Shown here: positions 23,556-36,786 of the stretch, in pieces
Numbering within the stretch: position 1 is the stretch's first letter
Layout of the letters: each line of letters starts with the position of its first letter
Assembly (NCBI GenBank): GCA_949130485.1
Contig: OX422184.1
Span: 18,647,824 to 18,711,823 of the forward strand
Direction of reading: 5' to 3'
From: Agelas oroides
Taxonomy: Eukaryota > Porifera > Demospongiae > Agelasida > Agelasidae
DNA length: 64,000 nucleotides
Notes under the pieces: model-generated
What the model was told of the DNA's origin: nothing
The model's database searches: none
What the model saw: only the letters and a program-made list of their open reading frames with translations
Position numbers and translations under genes: made by a program

Positions 23556-26060
23556 GTTGACCTTGAAAACGCAGGGTTCCCTGCCACCTTAAACTGAAGC
23601 TTCTGATACAGATATCTACAAAACTTGTGCATATATACTCTGAACAACCTGTGGACAATTCCACAGTGAAACTAGCTACAAAGTGGTCAACTAAACTGAA
23701 GCAGGAATTTTACAGAGTAAAAAATCATACTCAGCAAAAGCTGAGATTGAACCTGTGGACATTCTGGCAGCAAAGTGTAATGGTGTAAGGACTCTCTCCT
23801 GTCATAGTGTAGATCCTAGGACAATGAATGAGGTTTGAAGTCTGGTAAACAGTTCGGTTTTCAATACTCACCCATTACACCATACAAACTAGCATGCTAT
23901 ACTCACCGTCATGCTCGAGTGTATAGTAGTCAGCAATCTGCTCAAGTAGCTGGTACAATGCTTATTCCTTTTTCCTTACAAGCCACTGCCAATCTCAGTG
24001 TTATATATTTTCCTGGGGGGGTAATGTGCACCAACATGAGGTGTGGGTCTTGTTCCCAGGCTATTTATGTAAAATGGGGTGTTAATCCACCCACTCCCCC
24101 GTCCCGCCCAAAATGTTTGTAAGCCCAGGTTATGCATTGCCTATTGTCATCGAAAAATGTAGCTTGTTATCAAAATCAGTTTGTGTAAGGAGAAGGCTGC
24201 ATGTGTTTTGGGTTTATATGATGCATCATGTAACCTTGCAGGTGAGTGAGTCACATTAATTGGAGAGCATATCAATAATTTTAATGTCAGTCCACCAGTC
24301 CATTCCAGTGATTCCAGATGGGCCCTATGTACTAAAGGTTACTCAGTTCCTTTTTGAACGGAAGTCTAATACTGTATATAGGCTTTCAGAACAGAAGCCG
24401 CAAATGCAATATAAAGCCATACCCATGCATGCAGTCCAGTCAAGTTCTTGGCCGGTCACTCACTGTGAGCCAGTAGATTTTGAATCCTTACACAGTCAAT
24501 TAGTGTTTTTGAGAGTCTGTATATGCCATATACATTTTGTATGGAGCCAGCAAACAAGTACAGTCTTGCTATGTACACTGGAGGTGGTGAAGGTCCTGGA
24601 AGAAAATCAGACCCTCTCCCCACACCGTCTGCACGCTCGTAGCCATACACCTGAGTGTGTGTGTGTGCGTGTGTGTGCGTGAGTGGTGTGTGTTGTACAC
24701 GTACATGTATATGAGTGCATGTAAGTATAAATGTACATGTACATGTGTCTATACGTGTGTGTGTGCATACGTGGGTATGTGTGTGTAGGTAGAGAGCAGG
24801 GAACATGAACAGTGCACTAGCCACTGAGTACACACAGAAGCCGGACATTACCAAGAGTGCGTTTGTCTGTTGAAAGTACACGGTTGGAGATAGAGGGCTA
24901 ATGCATGAGACTAAGAAGGTACCTTTTGGTACAAACCGTGTTATCATCAGTACAATGGGTGGTATATTCCGTGTACATACTGTGAACAATACTTGAGTAA
25001 TCAGCACCAGTTACATTGATGTGACATTGTGTATGGGGAAATATCAAGCCCCACAAACGACCATGTGAAAAAAAGTTGTGATGACACAAGCCAGAGCCAT
25101 GTCTAATAACTCTATGACTGTACCTTACGAAAGTGAGGATAAATCACTTGTGAAGCAATAAATTGAGAAAACCGTTGTGGTGATAAAATTCTAACCACTG
25201 AGTATTGTACTTCAGGTGATGTACTTTGCTACATTTAGTCCACCTGTAGATTGTGAGTGTAGCTTTTGAGAAATCATAACCACTGACCATCTGTAGCACA
25301 TGATGTACTAGTCCATGTGTAGCTATTGTCGATCTTCACAATATAGTTTGTGCTTTTTGCAGCCACCCATAAGTCAAGATCCAAACAAATATTAGATTTG
25401 GTCATTACCATCGCTCAATCATGCAGCTACACTAGGTAACTAATATGTCTTCACTATGAATAAGCTGCGTGTAAACTGTGAACTGCTTGTAGAAGTAAAG
25501 TCTTGAGTGTGTTGCAATGTATTAATTAATCCATAGCATACATGAAAGAAAAAGATGAAGATACCAGCATACTAAAGTACACAAAGACTTGGCAAATGTT
25601 GGTGTAAGTATGCATATAGCTAGTGAGTGTAGCTATTGAGAAACTATTTATCATAACCACTAACTACCCGTAAGAGGTGATATACAATCTAGTCCATGTG
25701 TAGCTATGTCAACAGTGTTCTTTTATGTACGGATCTTGTGGTTTTTACAGTAACCCACGTGCACAGTCAAGATGTTACGGATGTGTAAATGCTATAGCTC
25801 ATGCAGCATATATGCTGTGCTATACTGACGGAACATCTGTATGAACAAACTGTGTTTAAACTGTGACCTGATTGTAGAAGTATGTTGCACTGGACTAATA
25901 TGTTCAAAAATGTATGCAAGTACAATGCAATTGCAGGACAATAAAGTGGGTAAACAAGCTATAGGAGTCATGGCATACATAACTGTATAAAATTACTAAA
26001 ATGACATCAGCATACTAAACTACACTAAGATGGCAAGGCAAATATGAGTACAAGCAAACT
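23556..26060. repeat. Segmental duplication unit 1, non-coding part
   Basis: It is nearly identical to 54878-57340 (offset about 31.3 kb) and continues into the LLTP-C and LLTP-D genes. It contains a TG/CA-rich stretch at 24655-24790. The long open frame at 24456-25007 is mostly low-complexity His/Thr and is conserved only because the DNA is. A short inverted fragment of the TTAA element family forms its left edge (about 23500-23590). Confidence 0.85.
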
Positions 26061-26064
26061 GTCT

Positions 26065-26070
26065 TTTATT
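26065..26070 (-). terminator. AATAAA polyadenylation signal of LLTP-C
   Basis: AATAAA on the minus strand lies 20 nt downstream of the LLTP-C stop codon (26092-26090). The same signal is present for LLTP-D. Confidence 0.55.
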
Positions 26071-26089
26071 CCTATACCCAGAAGCATCA

Positions 26090-29000
26090 CTAGGCAGGTG
26101 CAGATGAAGGAGCAGGGGGGAAGTCTGAATGAGGTGGAGGAGTATCTTGGAGAGATGGGCGAGGAGTGTCTGGGACAGGTGGAGGGGGAGAGTTTGGCAA
26201 GGGACATGTTGGATCATGCATACCACCACAGATGTTGTAAATCGAAGTCAAGGGACGACTTGGCAGGTTCCATGTCCGAGAAAATGAATTCCAACGATGT
26301 CTAGTACCCCATTCGATGCCACAGGGATAGTTCTATTAATGTGAAGAAAGTATGCATGTAGAAAATCAATGTATATGTGTTTGCAAAAATTGGATTTTGC
26401 ATTACTGTGTCATTATATTCTACAACATTTGCAGCAAATGGGTCAACAAATTATTAATTATTGACTTACAAATCTCCAACTCCATATTCTTCCTCTGCAC
26501 ATCTTAATGCGGCGTATCTGGTACCAGGCATACAGGTTAATTCGGTTGTTTGGCCATCCCTCGTATACTCCAACACAGGCCTGAGCTCTCGGTGATCCAG
26601 TTATACAACTTGCACACAGCCTTCCTTCACCGCTACCCTCAATTCTATATTCAAATATAACATCTACTGATACTCCACCTCTAGCCAAACTCTGCAGAAT
26701 GAGAACATAAAAAGAAATTCAAATGGTTAACATGTCTACATGCTACAAGCCTCAGTATATGAGGTAGGTAGTGATGTGTGACACAATCACAACCCTAAAT
26801 TCTTGATAATCCCAGTGCTTGAAAAATTCTTTCAAAATTGGTACAGCTTCACTACTAAACTCTCACTGAATATATATATATACTATAGTGCATGGGCGGA
26901 TCAAAGGCGCTGCATGCGGTCATATACGACATATACACCGCACAGCGGCGACCGCAGGGAGTATATTGCTGAGTCAGGGGTGTATATTTCAACCGCAAGG
27001 GAGTATATTGCTGAGTCAGGGGTGTATATTTTCAACCGCAAGGGAGTATATGGCTGAGTCAGGGGTGTATATTTCAACCGCAAGGGAGTATATTGCTGAG
27101 TCAGGGGTGTATATTTTCAACCGCAAGGGAGTATATGGCCGAGTCAGGGGTGTATATATAACTGCAGCACAGAGAAACGGAATTTTTTGGTTTTGCAATG
27201 GAATGGCCAATTCCCCCCAGTCCTCACTATAGCCTATAGGAGAGCCACTGCCAGCACTATAGACCCCTGTACTCAGTACTAGCACAACAGCCAAAGCGTC
27301 GCACAGGTTATTTGTGCAGCGATACAGTGCTTACTTGGTGTATTGAACCACGCACGGCTGGACAGATGCAACTGCTCCCCGGCAGCTAGCCGGCACTACC
27401 CTGACGGATGCCGACGATAATTTCACTTGCCAGGCGGTTGATACAGGGATAGCGCTAGGACCAGATTGTATTCGACGAGTTGTTGCCACCACTGCCAGCT
27501 GAACTGTGAGGCTGGGCGTTCTCGAACCATTGTTTCATGATCGCTAGATTCCGAGAGCAGCTAGGTAGCAAGCTAGCTGCCCATCGGCATCATGGCCGAG
27601 CGCCAGCAGCATCTTGGTTTCAAGTCGACACGAGCGAAATGCCCATCGTCATGGCTCAGACTCTGCCTTGACTGCAGAGATGTTTCAGGGGTCTTTTGGT
27701 GGCCTAAGAGTACTTAAACTCATCCTTTTCCAGTCAAAAAGCAGCAGCAACGCACAACGACACTAGCTTCGTCAACTCAAAATTCAAAAATGCAATACCG
27801 GAAGGAAACGGAACCGCTTACGTAATCCGCCCGTGCAGTATAGTATATTATATGAACCATGGTAAGGAGGTGTATATGGCGAATATACTACCCGAGACCA
27901 AGGTCAGATGAAGTTTGCAGTAGATATACCCCGAGCCGCACCATGGTTTATATATAACATATATATATATATATACAGCTGCTCTTGGTGATGCATGGAA
28001 CTTGTCTAGTGCAAGCATTTATATTTGCATAAAAATGCTGGCTTGCCAACCTTTACCCTCATAATTATATCATGGAAGGCCTCACCAGTATGTTGCCTGA
28101 AACGCCACCTTCAACTGTGAATATCAAACGTGGGCCGATTCCAGCAAAGCCACGAAGTGTTGTTAAATTGACACATAACTGTGTTCGAAAGTCGATATTA
28201 GCTCGCACATGAGGTTGTAGGTAGAGTGATAGAGTTCCAACATAAATGAATATGCTATATGACACACGAGGCAGATTATATCTTGGTGAGGAGTATAAGG
28301 TTCTTGATGGAGTAAGAGTGCAGTTAGAAAAACTTGTTGCATTGGACAAATCAATAAGTACATTACTGCGCACTTTGAAGTACAGCTTAGCGTGCACTTG
28401 GCTGTCTGTTTTCTCCAGCAATACTTCTGCATGCAATAAATCCCATGACCAACGAAGTAAATTTGCTTGTGCAACGGCTTTGCCAAATACTTTCAGGTTT
28501 GGACAAGTAGGATGATGTCCGATAAACAATCCAGCACCAAGTTTAATATTTGCTTGGCTAATTCCAAGTGTTTTTCCCCAGATGTAAGCCGTGTGGTTTG
28601 CGTAATTTCGAACATCAGCAGCACGGCTACCTTGTGAAACAACCACATCATAATCTGAATTTGATTCATCCCAATCTGTTCCTCGTTTTCCTCTGTTTGA
28701 ACTCTTTACGTCTTCAAGAGCATCAACTAACCCTTCTGTTTCTGGAATCTCAAAGGTTTCCACAAATGAGAGAACAAGCTCTACTAACTCTACATCTCCA
28801 ACTTGTACGGCAGAGGCTACAAGTGCTGTCTGAAGCTCCAATGATGGTGTGTAATCTATATCCCTTTCATTCAAGTATTTGGATCCCTCACTAAGTGTTT
28901 CTGCAATGGCCACTACATGCTCATAGCTCGTAGGCATAGACAGAAGTCTGGAGTACAGTGTCTCCTCCACAAGTGGATCGTTAATGAGCTTTCGCATTGC

Positions 29001-32000
29001 ACTAATAGAGGCAAGCTGAACTTCAAGTTCACTGTGGTTTTGAAAGGAGAGGATAGTGTCCAACGCAAAGGGGGACCCAGTGTTTCCTAGTGCATGGATA
29101 TAGTGAACCAATGTCATCACTGATCTTGGAGCATCTTCCAATCTGTTGAGAAGGAATGTAACAATTCTCTGTTCACTCTCCACTGTTGTTTCAGAGGCCA
29201 GTGCACCATAGGCCAGCAGCAGTGGATCAAGATGGTTATCAGTTGATATGATAAGCGCTTCTAGCTCAGTAAGTGAAGCAGGGCTTGCATGGCGAATAAA
29301 GGCAATGAAAGATACTATATTTGTCCGCTCACTCTCAGTAGATGCATGTTGAAAAGCTTTGATAATGGCCTGACATTGAGAATAGCAGAAACTTCGAGTG
29401 AATATGACAAGTAGAATTCTGATATGCATGCACAGATACAATTATTGTGCACATATATAGGAATACCTTGTATTCCCACCAAATTTATGTATATCCTATC
29501 GTCTTAGCAGTTGCTTACTCTTACCTTTTGTGACTTGTAGCTACCTTCTGCACTTAAAAGTGAGTACAGAAGATTTCGCATTGATATATCAACTGCCTCC
29601 ATAGAATTTTGTATCTAGGTAGAAAGATAGCACCACTTTAAGCTACATAACTGTAATATCTGTGTTTATTGAAGTATGTATGCATTAACACTACTTTTGT
29701 ACTTTTACTTTTTTAACTACACATACCCCAAGATATTGCCTGGACTTACAGAGATTTGAAAGTTTAGTGCTATAGTTTACTTTAGCTTTTTGGTGGTTTC
29801 AGGACGTACTTAGCTAGATGCTTACTTAACTGCATGTGAATTCACCGGTAATTTGGTAAAGTATATAGAGTCTTTGGGTTTTGGTCATGCACACGCAGGA
29901 CCACTTTTTCATGCTGATTTCTAGGTTAGGTACACCATGGCATTACTAGATATGCAGATACAGATTGGACATTCATTGTTTCCACTGGCCTGCGTATTAT
30001 ATTATTCTGATAGTAGATCTTACTGTAGTCAAGAAGTCTATGACTGCATCAACTGCGGGTGTGAATCCAGGCAGTGTTCCAAACTCGTATTCTAACATGA
30101 GAAGTCGCTCAAGCTGGTCACCTGTAATTAGGGGATATAGTCAAATGTAAAGTGCACAGCAGGTCTTAAAATTTATAGTGACAATCAAGATTTTGAAGCA
30201 TACTAAGTTTATTGTTGTCTGGGTTAGTGTGCAGTTTCACCAAAACATGCGGAATAGATGACATGGCTTCCCGAAGGTCTTCCATCTCACTCTTAGCAAG
30301 AGAACCTGCATAGACAAAACATGAGCATTATAATTTAAAGTCATTTCACAACAGCTACTATCTCAACGGAGTGAGAAGAGTTACCTTTATCAATGACAAC
30401 TTCAAGAGATCCTCTTATCATTGGCTTCCTGGCACTCCTTCTCCCTCGTTTAGCAGTTGATGGCACTGTGTAGCAGCGCAACAGGTCAAGAACATATGAA
30501 CCATTGGCAGAAAGTAGTTCTTCATTTAGTGGGCCCTCTTGCAGTGTTGTGCGCCTGCCTGTGAATTTCTGTTTAGAATTTGCCATTTTGACAGTTGTTG
30601 ATCCTGAAGAGTGGTAAAGGTGTCCTGAATGATACTCAATGTCTTCCTCTTTCTCTAGCTTCACATCCTTCATACGGTCCCCAGTTGAATACTTTTTGAC
30701 ATCATCACTAGAGATAGTGCGATGCATCTTGACTGAGCTATCATTTCCTGTAGTCTCATACCTGCAAGAGAGAATGTCAGGCAACAGATTATTATTTTGC
30801 AATCCCACTTCATTGATGGAGTTGTTTTCATGACATGATCATAATGATCACATTTTATTCAAATTACCGGTAGTGTGCCACATGCAGTGATTGAGGATCT
30901 TCTTCTTCCTCCTCTTCTTGGTTCTGGAAGTTTGCCTGGAAGGCAGCAGCAATGCTCTTCTTCAGGTTCACTCCCTCAGGGTTGCTGTCCATTTCATAGA
31001 AAATCTCCACCACACGTCCATTTTCTGCTTGCACAAAGCAAAACTGACCAGAGGAAAGGTTGGTCATCAGAGCCTGCTGTTGTTGAACACTGTATGTGTT
31101 AGTTGGAAGAAAGGTAATTACTGCCATGGTAGCTACAAGTATATAGCTAACTACATCATCTTGTGAATAAGGATAATGTGCATGAAAACAATGAAATTGA
31201 TCAGGAATCAGAGTACTTACTCCATGTTATCATCACTGAAAGGAGAGCCCAATAAAACCACATCTTTCACAGTCAGACAGTACTCAGTTGCCTCTGTTTG
31301 GTTGAATGTCCCAACTGGATGGATGAAACAAAAATCACAGTGAGGGAAGTATCTGCATATGCTATAAACACTCGCTCGGTTGCTGGTTGCATGTATGTGC
31401 ATGTTGAGATGAGGTTGTGGCTTGTGACGAACAGTCAGTCGAGCTGGGGCCAGCTTTGCCAATTTAGATGAAGTTCACAAGTCTAATTATAGGTGAGCTT
31501 TCAAGTTGGTGAGCGGAGAGAATAATGGCTGAGCAAAGCTTGGGCGTAATGGGAAGGGGCATTGTTTCACACTGAGGATGCGTTAGTTACTTCATTACAC
31601 TATAGATAATCGTAGCTACTTACTACATTCATGTTTACACTGGTGTATAGCTACGTAGGAGTAGACATCATCGAGCAAAAGTAAACACTAGCCAAATAAT
31701 AATAGGATTTAACTGCACCAAAAGTTTCGACTGTCCTCATCCATGATATTCATGCATTAAGGTTTATTCTGTTGTTTACCAGAGTAACAATCCACTCTGA
31801 CAATGGCGGACAGTGTGTAGTTCTGAAGCAAGTCTCCCTGAAAGAACTGCTGACTGGCGGTGAACTTGTACCTGCAGACACTGGTGTCCTAAAATGAGGA
31901 TTTGATTTCAGTTAACAAAACATAATTATTTTACTGTGTACAGAACTTGTATAAAGGAAAAAAATTTTCTCACATAAACTCTACTGTAAAAGTAGTAAAC

Positions 32001-32330
32001 ATGCAGCGACTTACGCCACACTAGCATATAATGACATAATACAACAAGGATTACCTCAACTAAAATAACAACTACAGCTGCCAATTCGAGGAGCAGCAAT
32101 GAAAGAAACATTAGTCTCGCGGGCCAGAGTCTCACGTCTGGGCTGAGAGACTAAAGAAACATCTCCCAGTTTTCTGCAAGAGCTTTAGCTGATTAGAAAG
32201 AAAATATTTTGCAAACTAGAACATTTATTATTACCTCGCATTGACCGCTTTCCACGTATCCACCTTGCACCAATGCTGACTCGAACAGCACGGCGAGCAG
32301 CGAAAGCGCGAACAGTTTTGCAAATTTCAT
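26090..32330 (-). CDS. Large lipid transfer protein-like (Vitellogenin_N), copy C, 978 aa
   Basis: Eleven exons, all with GT-AG ends and agreeing phases: 32330-32235, 31888-31780, 31314-31221, 31089-30868, 30761-30385, 30305-30204, 30121-30024, 29614-29525, 29369-28086, 26691-26470 and 26332-26090 (2937 nt, no internal stop). Residues 1 to about 23 are a signal peptide. About 33-395 is the beta-barrel part of Vitellogenin_N, with a Glu run near 155 and a furin-type RGRR at about 279-282. About 397-620 is the helical lipovitellin domain. A second furin-type site, RGKR, is at about 622-625. The rest is a Cys-containing region with FTVEGG and GWPNNRINLYAWYQI, then a Pro-rich tail. The length is near microsomal triglyceride transfer protein and far below vitellogenin, with no von Willebrand D domain. 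The likely role is a secreted or secretory-pathway lipid carrier (family knowledge and inference). Intron 9 holds a transposon. Confidence 0.88.
26882..27844. mobile_element. TIR element in intron 9 of LLTP-C
   Basis: The left terminus actatagtgcatgggcggat is matched by an inverted right terminus atccgcccgtgcagtatagt, with two mismatches. The flanks are TA-rich, so the target duplication (TA or TATA) cannot be fixed. The interior holds a 42/43-bp minisatellite next to the left end and about 650 bp without a reading frame. The same element is in LLTP-D but not in LLTP-B. Confidence 0.75.
26957..27169. repeat. 42/43-bp minisatellite, five units
   Basis: Units begin gggagtatat at 26957, 26999, 27042, 27084 and 27127, alternating 42 and 43 bp (an 85-bp higher-order unit) and sharing gctgagtcaggggtgtatat. 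The sister element in LLTP-D has only two units. Confidence 0.9.
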
Positions 32331-32382
32331 AGTGATGCAGATCGTGCTCACTGCCTGCAATGGGTCAAGAAGCACTGAGGCC

Positions 32383-32436
32383 CCTTTTATAGCTCGCTGT
32401 AAGCCTGCGCAGTAAGCACATCCTATCAGGTTATCT
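32383..32436 (-). promoter_or_regulatory. Core promoter of LLTP-C: TATA box and GATA motifs
   Basis: Minus-strand TATAAAAGG (32391-32383) lies 53 bp upstream of the ATG at 32330. AGATAA (32436-32431) and TGATAG (32428-32423) lie upstream of it. Confidence 0.6.
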
Positions 32437-33012
32437 TTACAAACATGTAAGTTCAAATATTATCTGTGTAGTCAAACTGAAAGTATTAATGCACCCGATA
32501 TTTTTTCCACCAAAAATTACAACTAACTATTAGAGGTTACAATAACTTTTCTACACGTTCATTACATTTCCTTCTTTTTGGTGACAAAATCATCACAGCA
32601 AATACTAATAGGTTATCCCAAAATAGATTCACACTCGAAAATACTAAAGGTTAGCTATGTCTACAGGTCACAGCTGTGAACAATAAGCGATACGTCACTT
32701 TCATTTCGTAATCGAATCTACTGTAGCTATGACGTTTTCATAAATGACCTTTGTACCCAACCGAAGGGGGAAGTCACTGAAGATAGCTGGAAGTTGACTA
32801 TGTAGGTTGAAAAAACAATCTGTTGGCTAGAGAAGTGATTCCTCGAGCTCCCCGTATCTAATTTTTGTTTGACTGGCGGACTGTTTTAGACTTGGATGAG
32901 CAGCTGGCATGGCTGACATCTGCTGTGGATAGTCTTGTCCTCAGACCCCATTCAGAACGGAGTCTGGGCACGAGACTATGCTGTGGATTGGCTGTAGAGC
33001 TTTATAGAATTG

Positions 33013-33060
33013 TGTACACACACACACACACACACACACGTGTGTGTGTGTGTGTGTGGG
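33013..33060. repeat. (CA)n(TG)n palindromic microsatellite
   Basis: A CA run turns directly into a TG run (acacacac then gtgtgtgt), so the whole tract is self-complementary. Confidence 0.9.
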
Positions 33061-33133
33061 TGATAATTTAAAAATCAACCCCAGCACAACACTGTGGGTT
33101 GCAACAATATTGGACTTATTCGCCTTCCCAACC

Positions 33134-33488
33134 TGGTCTGGCAAAGCCAGACCCTCGCGCTTCGCGCTCGGGTCTGGTCACAAGCCAATATTGCGTTTTG
33201 TATGGTAGGAATGCAACTGTCGCGTGATTACATAATGCCTATTAAGTTTTCGAATTCAGGCTTGGGTCGTTGTAGCCCAGTTCCTACCTCTGCCAAGTTC
33301 TGACTGCTTCTCAAACTCTTTCTGAATGTTTGCTACAATGCAACGTTTGTCAAATCCTCGATATCAGTATGTTGTAATTGCGCGTTCTGCAATCTGATTG
33401 GACTGCAATATTTCTGCAGTGGGTACAAATCGCAGTATAGGCTTGTGACCAGACCCTCGTGCTATGCTTGGGTCTGGCTTCACCAGAC
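33134..33488. mobile_element. MITE with about 55-bp terminal inverted repeats
   Basis: The left end ggtctggcaaagccagaccc...gggtctggtcacaagcc is repeated inverted at the right end as gcttgtgaccagaccc...gggtctggcttcaccaga. Each arm is itself partly self-complementary. It is absent from the LLTP-B flank, so it inserted after that duplication or was lost there. Confidence 0.75.
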
Positions 33489-36400
33489 TATTCCCAACCC
33501 TAACCCCTACTCTAACCCATGATCCAGCTGCCTATCGATCACACTTATACTGCATGGCAATGACCAGGCTGTTCAGTACCACAAGCACCGCAATTGTTCA
33601 TTAAGGGAAAACTTGAATTCCACACACACACACATATTACCATAAGATTACGATGACTTTTCCCCCCTTATATAGTCATAGACATAGGAAAGACCTAGAA
33701 ATGAGAGTTTGACCAACATGTTGTTGGGACTCCTGCTATTTTTTAAATGTTCCCTTGCCACCAAATTGTCACACAAAGTAGTAGCTAACTCAGATGTGGA
33801 AGTACAGAATCAGCTTATGTAGCCAGCAGAATATAATTAATTAAAGAAGTAGAAAATTTCATAGTTAAGTTGTTGTAGCACATGGAAGAAAGCATTGATA
33901 TAATTATGCCAACCAAAGTAAAGTTGATGTCAGAGGCAGACTGAGACAGAGTGCCTCTGATGTTTATGTCTACTCTGTTACAACTGTTTACAGAGTTGGA
34001 CTCTGTGTACTTTGAATCCTCCAGCTTGTTTGTGAGCTATAAAGGTACCACAGACTGCTCAACTAGATAACTAGGTATCTACAGGTTTTATGATAGATTA
34101 CATGCACTCTGCAGTTTAATATATGTTCAGTAAAAGTGAAGTCCAGCTGGATTTGTCCAAAAGCTGAGCTCTGGACTGAAGACATGGACTTGACTATGGA
34201 CTGATAGTTGGAGTGAGTTTTGGGCTAATGTGGAACTTTATGTATGGTCTGAGTGGTTATGTACTGCTAACGAAAGTCATGCAGGTATACTGTACATACA
34301 GCACTACAGTGACTATGAATCAGCTTGGACTCCATATGATTGTATTGTAGATTACAATGTAACTCAATTTACCGGTATGCGAAATTGAGTGGAATGCACT
34401 CAACCGGAAATTGAATTGATTTTATCTCAAGGGTTACACAAAACGTATTCCTATAAAAGTGCTCCCCCTAGCAAACAAGACAAAAACAAACATTCTATAT
34501 GTAGTTACATGAGATAAGGGCATACATAACAAAAATAGAGAAACAAACATTGTAGATACATGACATAAGGATATGCATTACAAAAAATAGAAATGTGACT
34601 ACAACTACAGATGAGCTACTTTGTACACCATCTAGAGGTAGAGTATTCCATAGGAAAAGGGAGCATGAGTGTCAACTTCACGTAATGGCAAATATTTAAC
34701 GATAAATCGGTGGTAAAATCACCACCAAGAGTTTACAACAGTAAGGGTGTGCAACTCCCTATACCCGCCCTCTGGATAGGATGACATAGGCAATCAGCAG
34801 TGAATATTGTAAACTGTGAAAACACAGCAGTAAAGAGGCGGGCTTTTGTTTATAGTGTTCACATAGCTAATTACACTAGCACCTAGAATGGCTTCATGTT
34901 AAGTACCTGATAAGCATATTCACTGCTGATTGGCTACGTCATCCTATCCCTTACTGTTATAAACTCTTGTCACCACTAAATGACTATTGCCACCGATCCA
35001 GTGGCACACAGAGCGACAAACTGACTGACACCGACTGTATATATTAACAGCTAAGTGTTTCTACTGACCTGCTAGTAATATTCAGGTCAGTAGAATTAAT
35101 TGGTACTAATTATTGGTACTAATGTGAGTTACATGTTGTAGTAATATAACTGTTAAGAGTTGCAACTTCATCTTGAGATACCTCATCTCCTGATTTGAGA
35201 TGTAACTATGAGTGTATGTGCTGCTTTAAACATACAAGCAGTACAGGTATCAACAGCACAGACAAGGTAATATTTTCTACTAAATTTGAAGGTCAACATG
35301 AATAACTGAGTGGGAGAAATTCTAATGCCCATTTTATCGTTATACATAGTCCAAGTCGAGATTAAGTAGAGGCTATTTTTGTTAGCCCTGTTCTATAGAT
35401 GCAAGCATGAAAGACATACCTACCTGGATGCATGTGCTGGAACAATTAGCCTCATTCCCAAGGCCAGATTGTGACCTCGTCACAGCTTAGACATGAGGCT
35501 ATGTATGAACAATCAATGAACGGCATCTCCCAGAAAAAAGGCATGCACGCCCAGATATTATCCACAGTCACACAGGTAGTGAAGGTTGTGATCAGCAGAA
35601 AAGCATGTGTCTGTATAGCAATTTCAATAATAAATAATTGACCACTTGTGTTATGTGAGTCAGCCATTTCCTTCACAGGATAGATCATGATCACCACAAT
35701 CTCTAGAGCACTTACTAATGTGTTCACTCTCATAGCATAAACAATCAGTAAACCACATTTTTTTGTCAAAAGCAATAATGCAAGCTAGTGTTTTGTAGTC
35801 TGTTGGGTACTCATAGGTCATTTATAAATGAAGCACAATACATCCTTGTAGGTAGAGTCTATATATAACACTGTCAAGATAGCTACATTACATATTTGAT
35901 TAACTTACTATGCCTACATTACACTTGCTACAACTTATTATTATAGCAGCTGATACAAACTAGAATACCACTACTACAAACTTCATCTGGGGTGAGGGTA
36001 CTACACACCTAAGCTGGCCTACTTTCTGTAAGGTACGCAAGACAACCAACTAATACAACTATAACTTTAACAGAGTTGCTACCACTACAGACTCACTATC
36101 TAACTGAGTCTGTTAAACTTTAAACTGAGTTGCTCTACAAAATATAAACAACTACTGTATATTGTAAAATGTTATGTAGTCCAGTCAAAGGTGACTTGCG
36201 TCACTTTCTTTGACATCAACATCTTCAAACTGTTTACATGCCAAGTCTGACTTTTCTAAAGAGAACAAACATTACATTTGCATAATACAAAATGGTGGTG
36301 TTACTAAGTACTCACAAGGCATAAGTGGACGTGCTACAATGAGATTGTATTCTGCTACTGCTGCTATATATTGTGCCTAAGCATGAGGCACTCAACTGCT

Positions 36401-36786
36401 ATCTGGTCCCATGCCTTGTGCTTATAAATCAGTTGTACCCAAATGGGCATGATCTGAATCATTTAATGTGCATTCCAAGGTGGTTGTACAGCTAGAGAGT
36501 TGTTCAGCCATGGAAAATTGAGTACAGCTAGCCACTGTAGTTTTTTTGATTTTCTCAGCCAGTTTCGTGCATTGGTATTTGGATAAAGTGAAACACCATT
36601 GATTTCATTATCCATACTCAAGAATATCCTTGAAAAGCGCATTTGAAGGGTAATTACCATGCATATATAAGCACAGAATGGCTATAAACATAAACAGAAT
36701 GCAATAATCTATGAGCTGTTGCACTCTTGCATACTTTGGTGGGTTTGTATAGTAGATTCATTGTACACAAGTATTTTAGCAGCCAC

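Larger units (their letters stand above)
32440..36780. other. Upstream flank of LLTP-C, no gene
   Basis: It is collinear with the flank of LLTP-B, with extra insertions (33134-33488 and about 34430-35130). Text around 34680-34980 is an inverted pair, accaccaagagtttacaac and tataaactcttgtcacc. I found no supported exon. Confidence 0.55.

Noticed and set aside
24456-25007. 183-codon open frame on the minus strand (second copy at 55743-56294)
   Set aside because: The frame is mostly His/Thr/Cys produced by a CA/TG repeat. Conservation equals that of the surrounding duplicated DNA, and there is no domain.
26020-26304. Overlapping open frames on both strands at the 3' end of LLTP-C (and D)
   Set aside because: They are shadows of the Pro-rich exon 11. 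Only the frame in phase with exon 10 and ending at 26090 fits.
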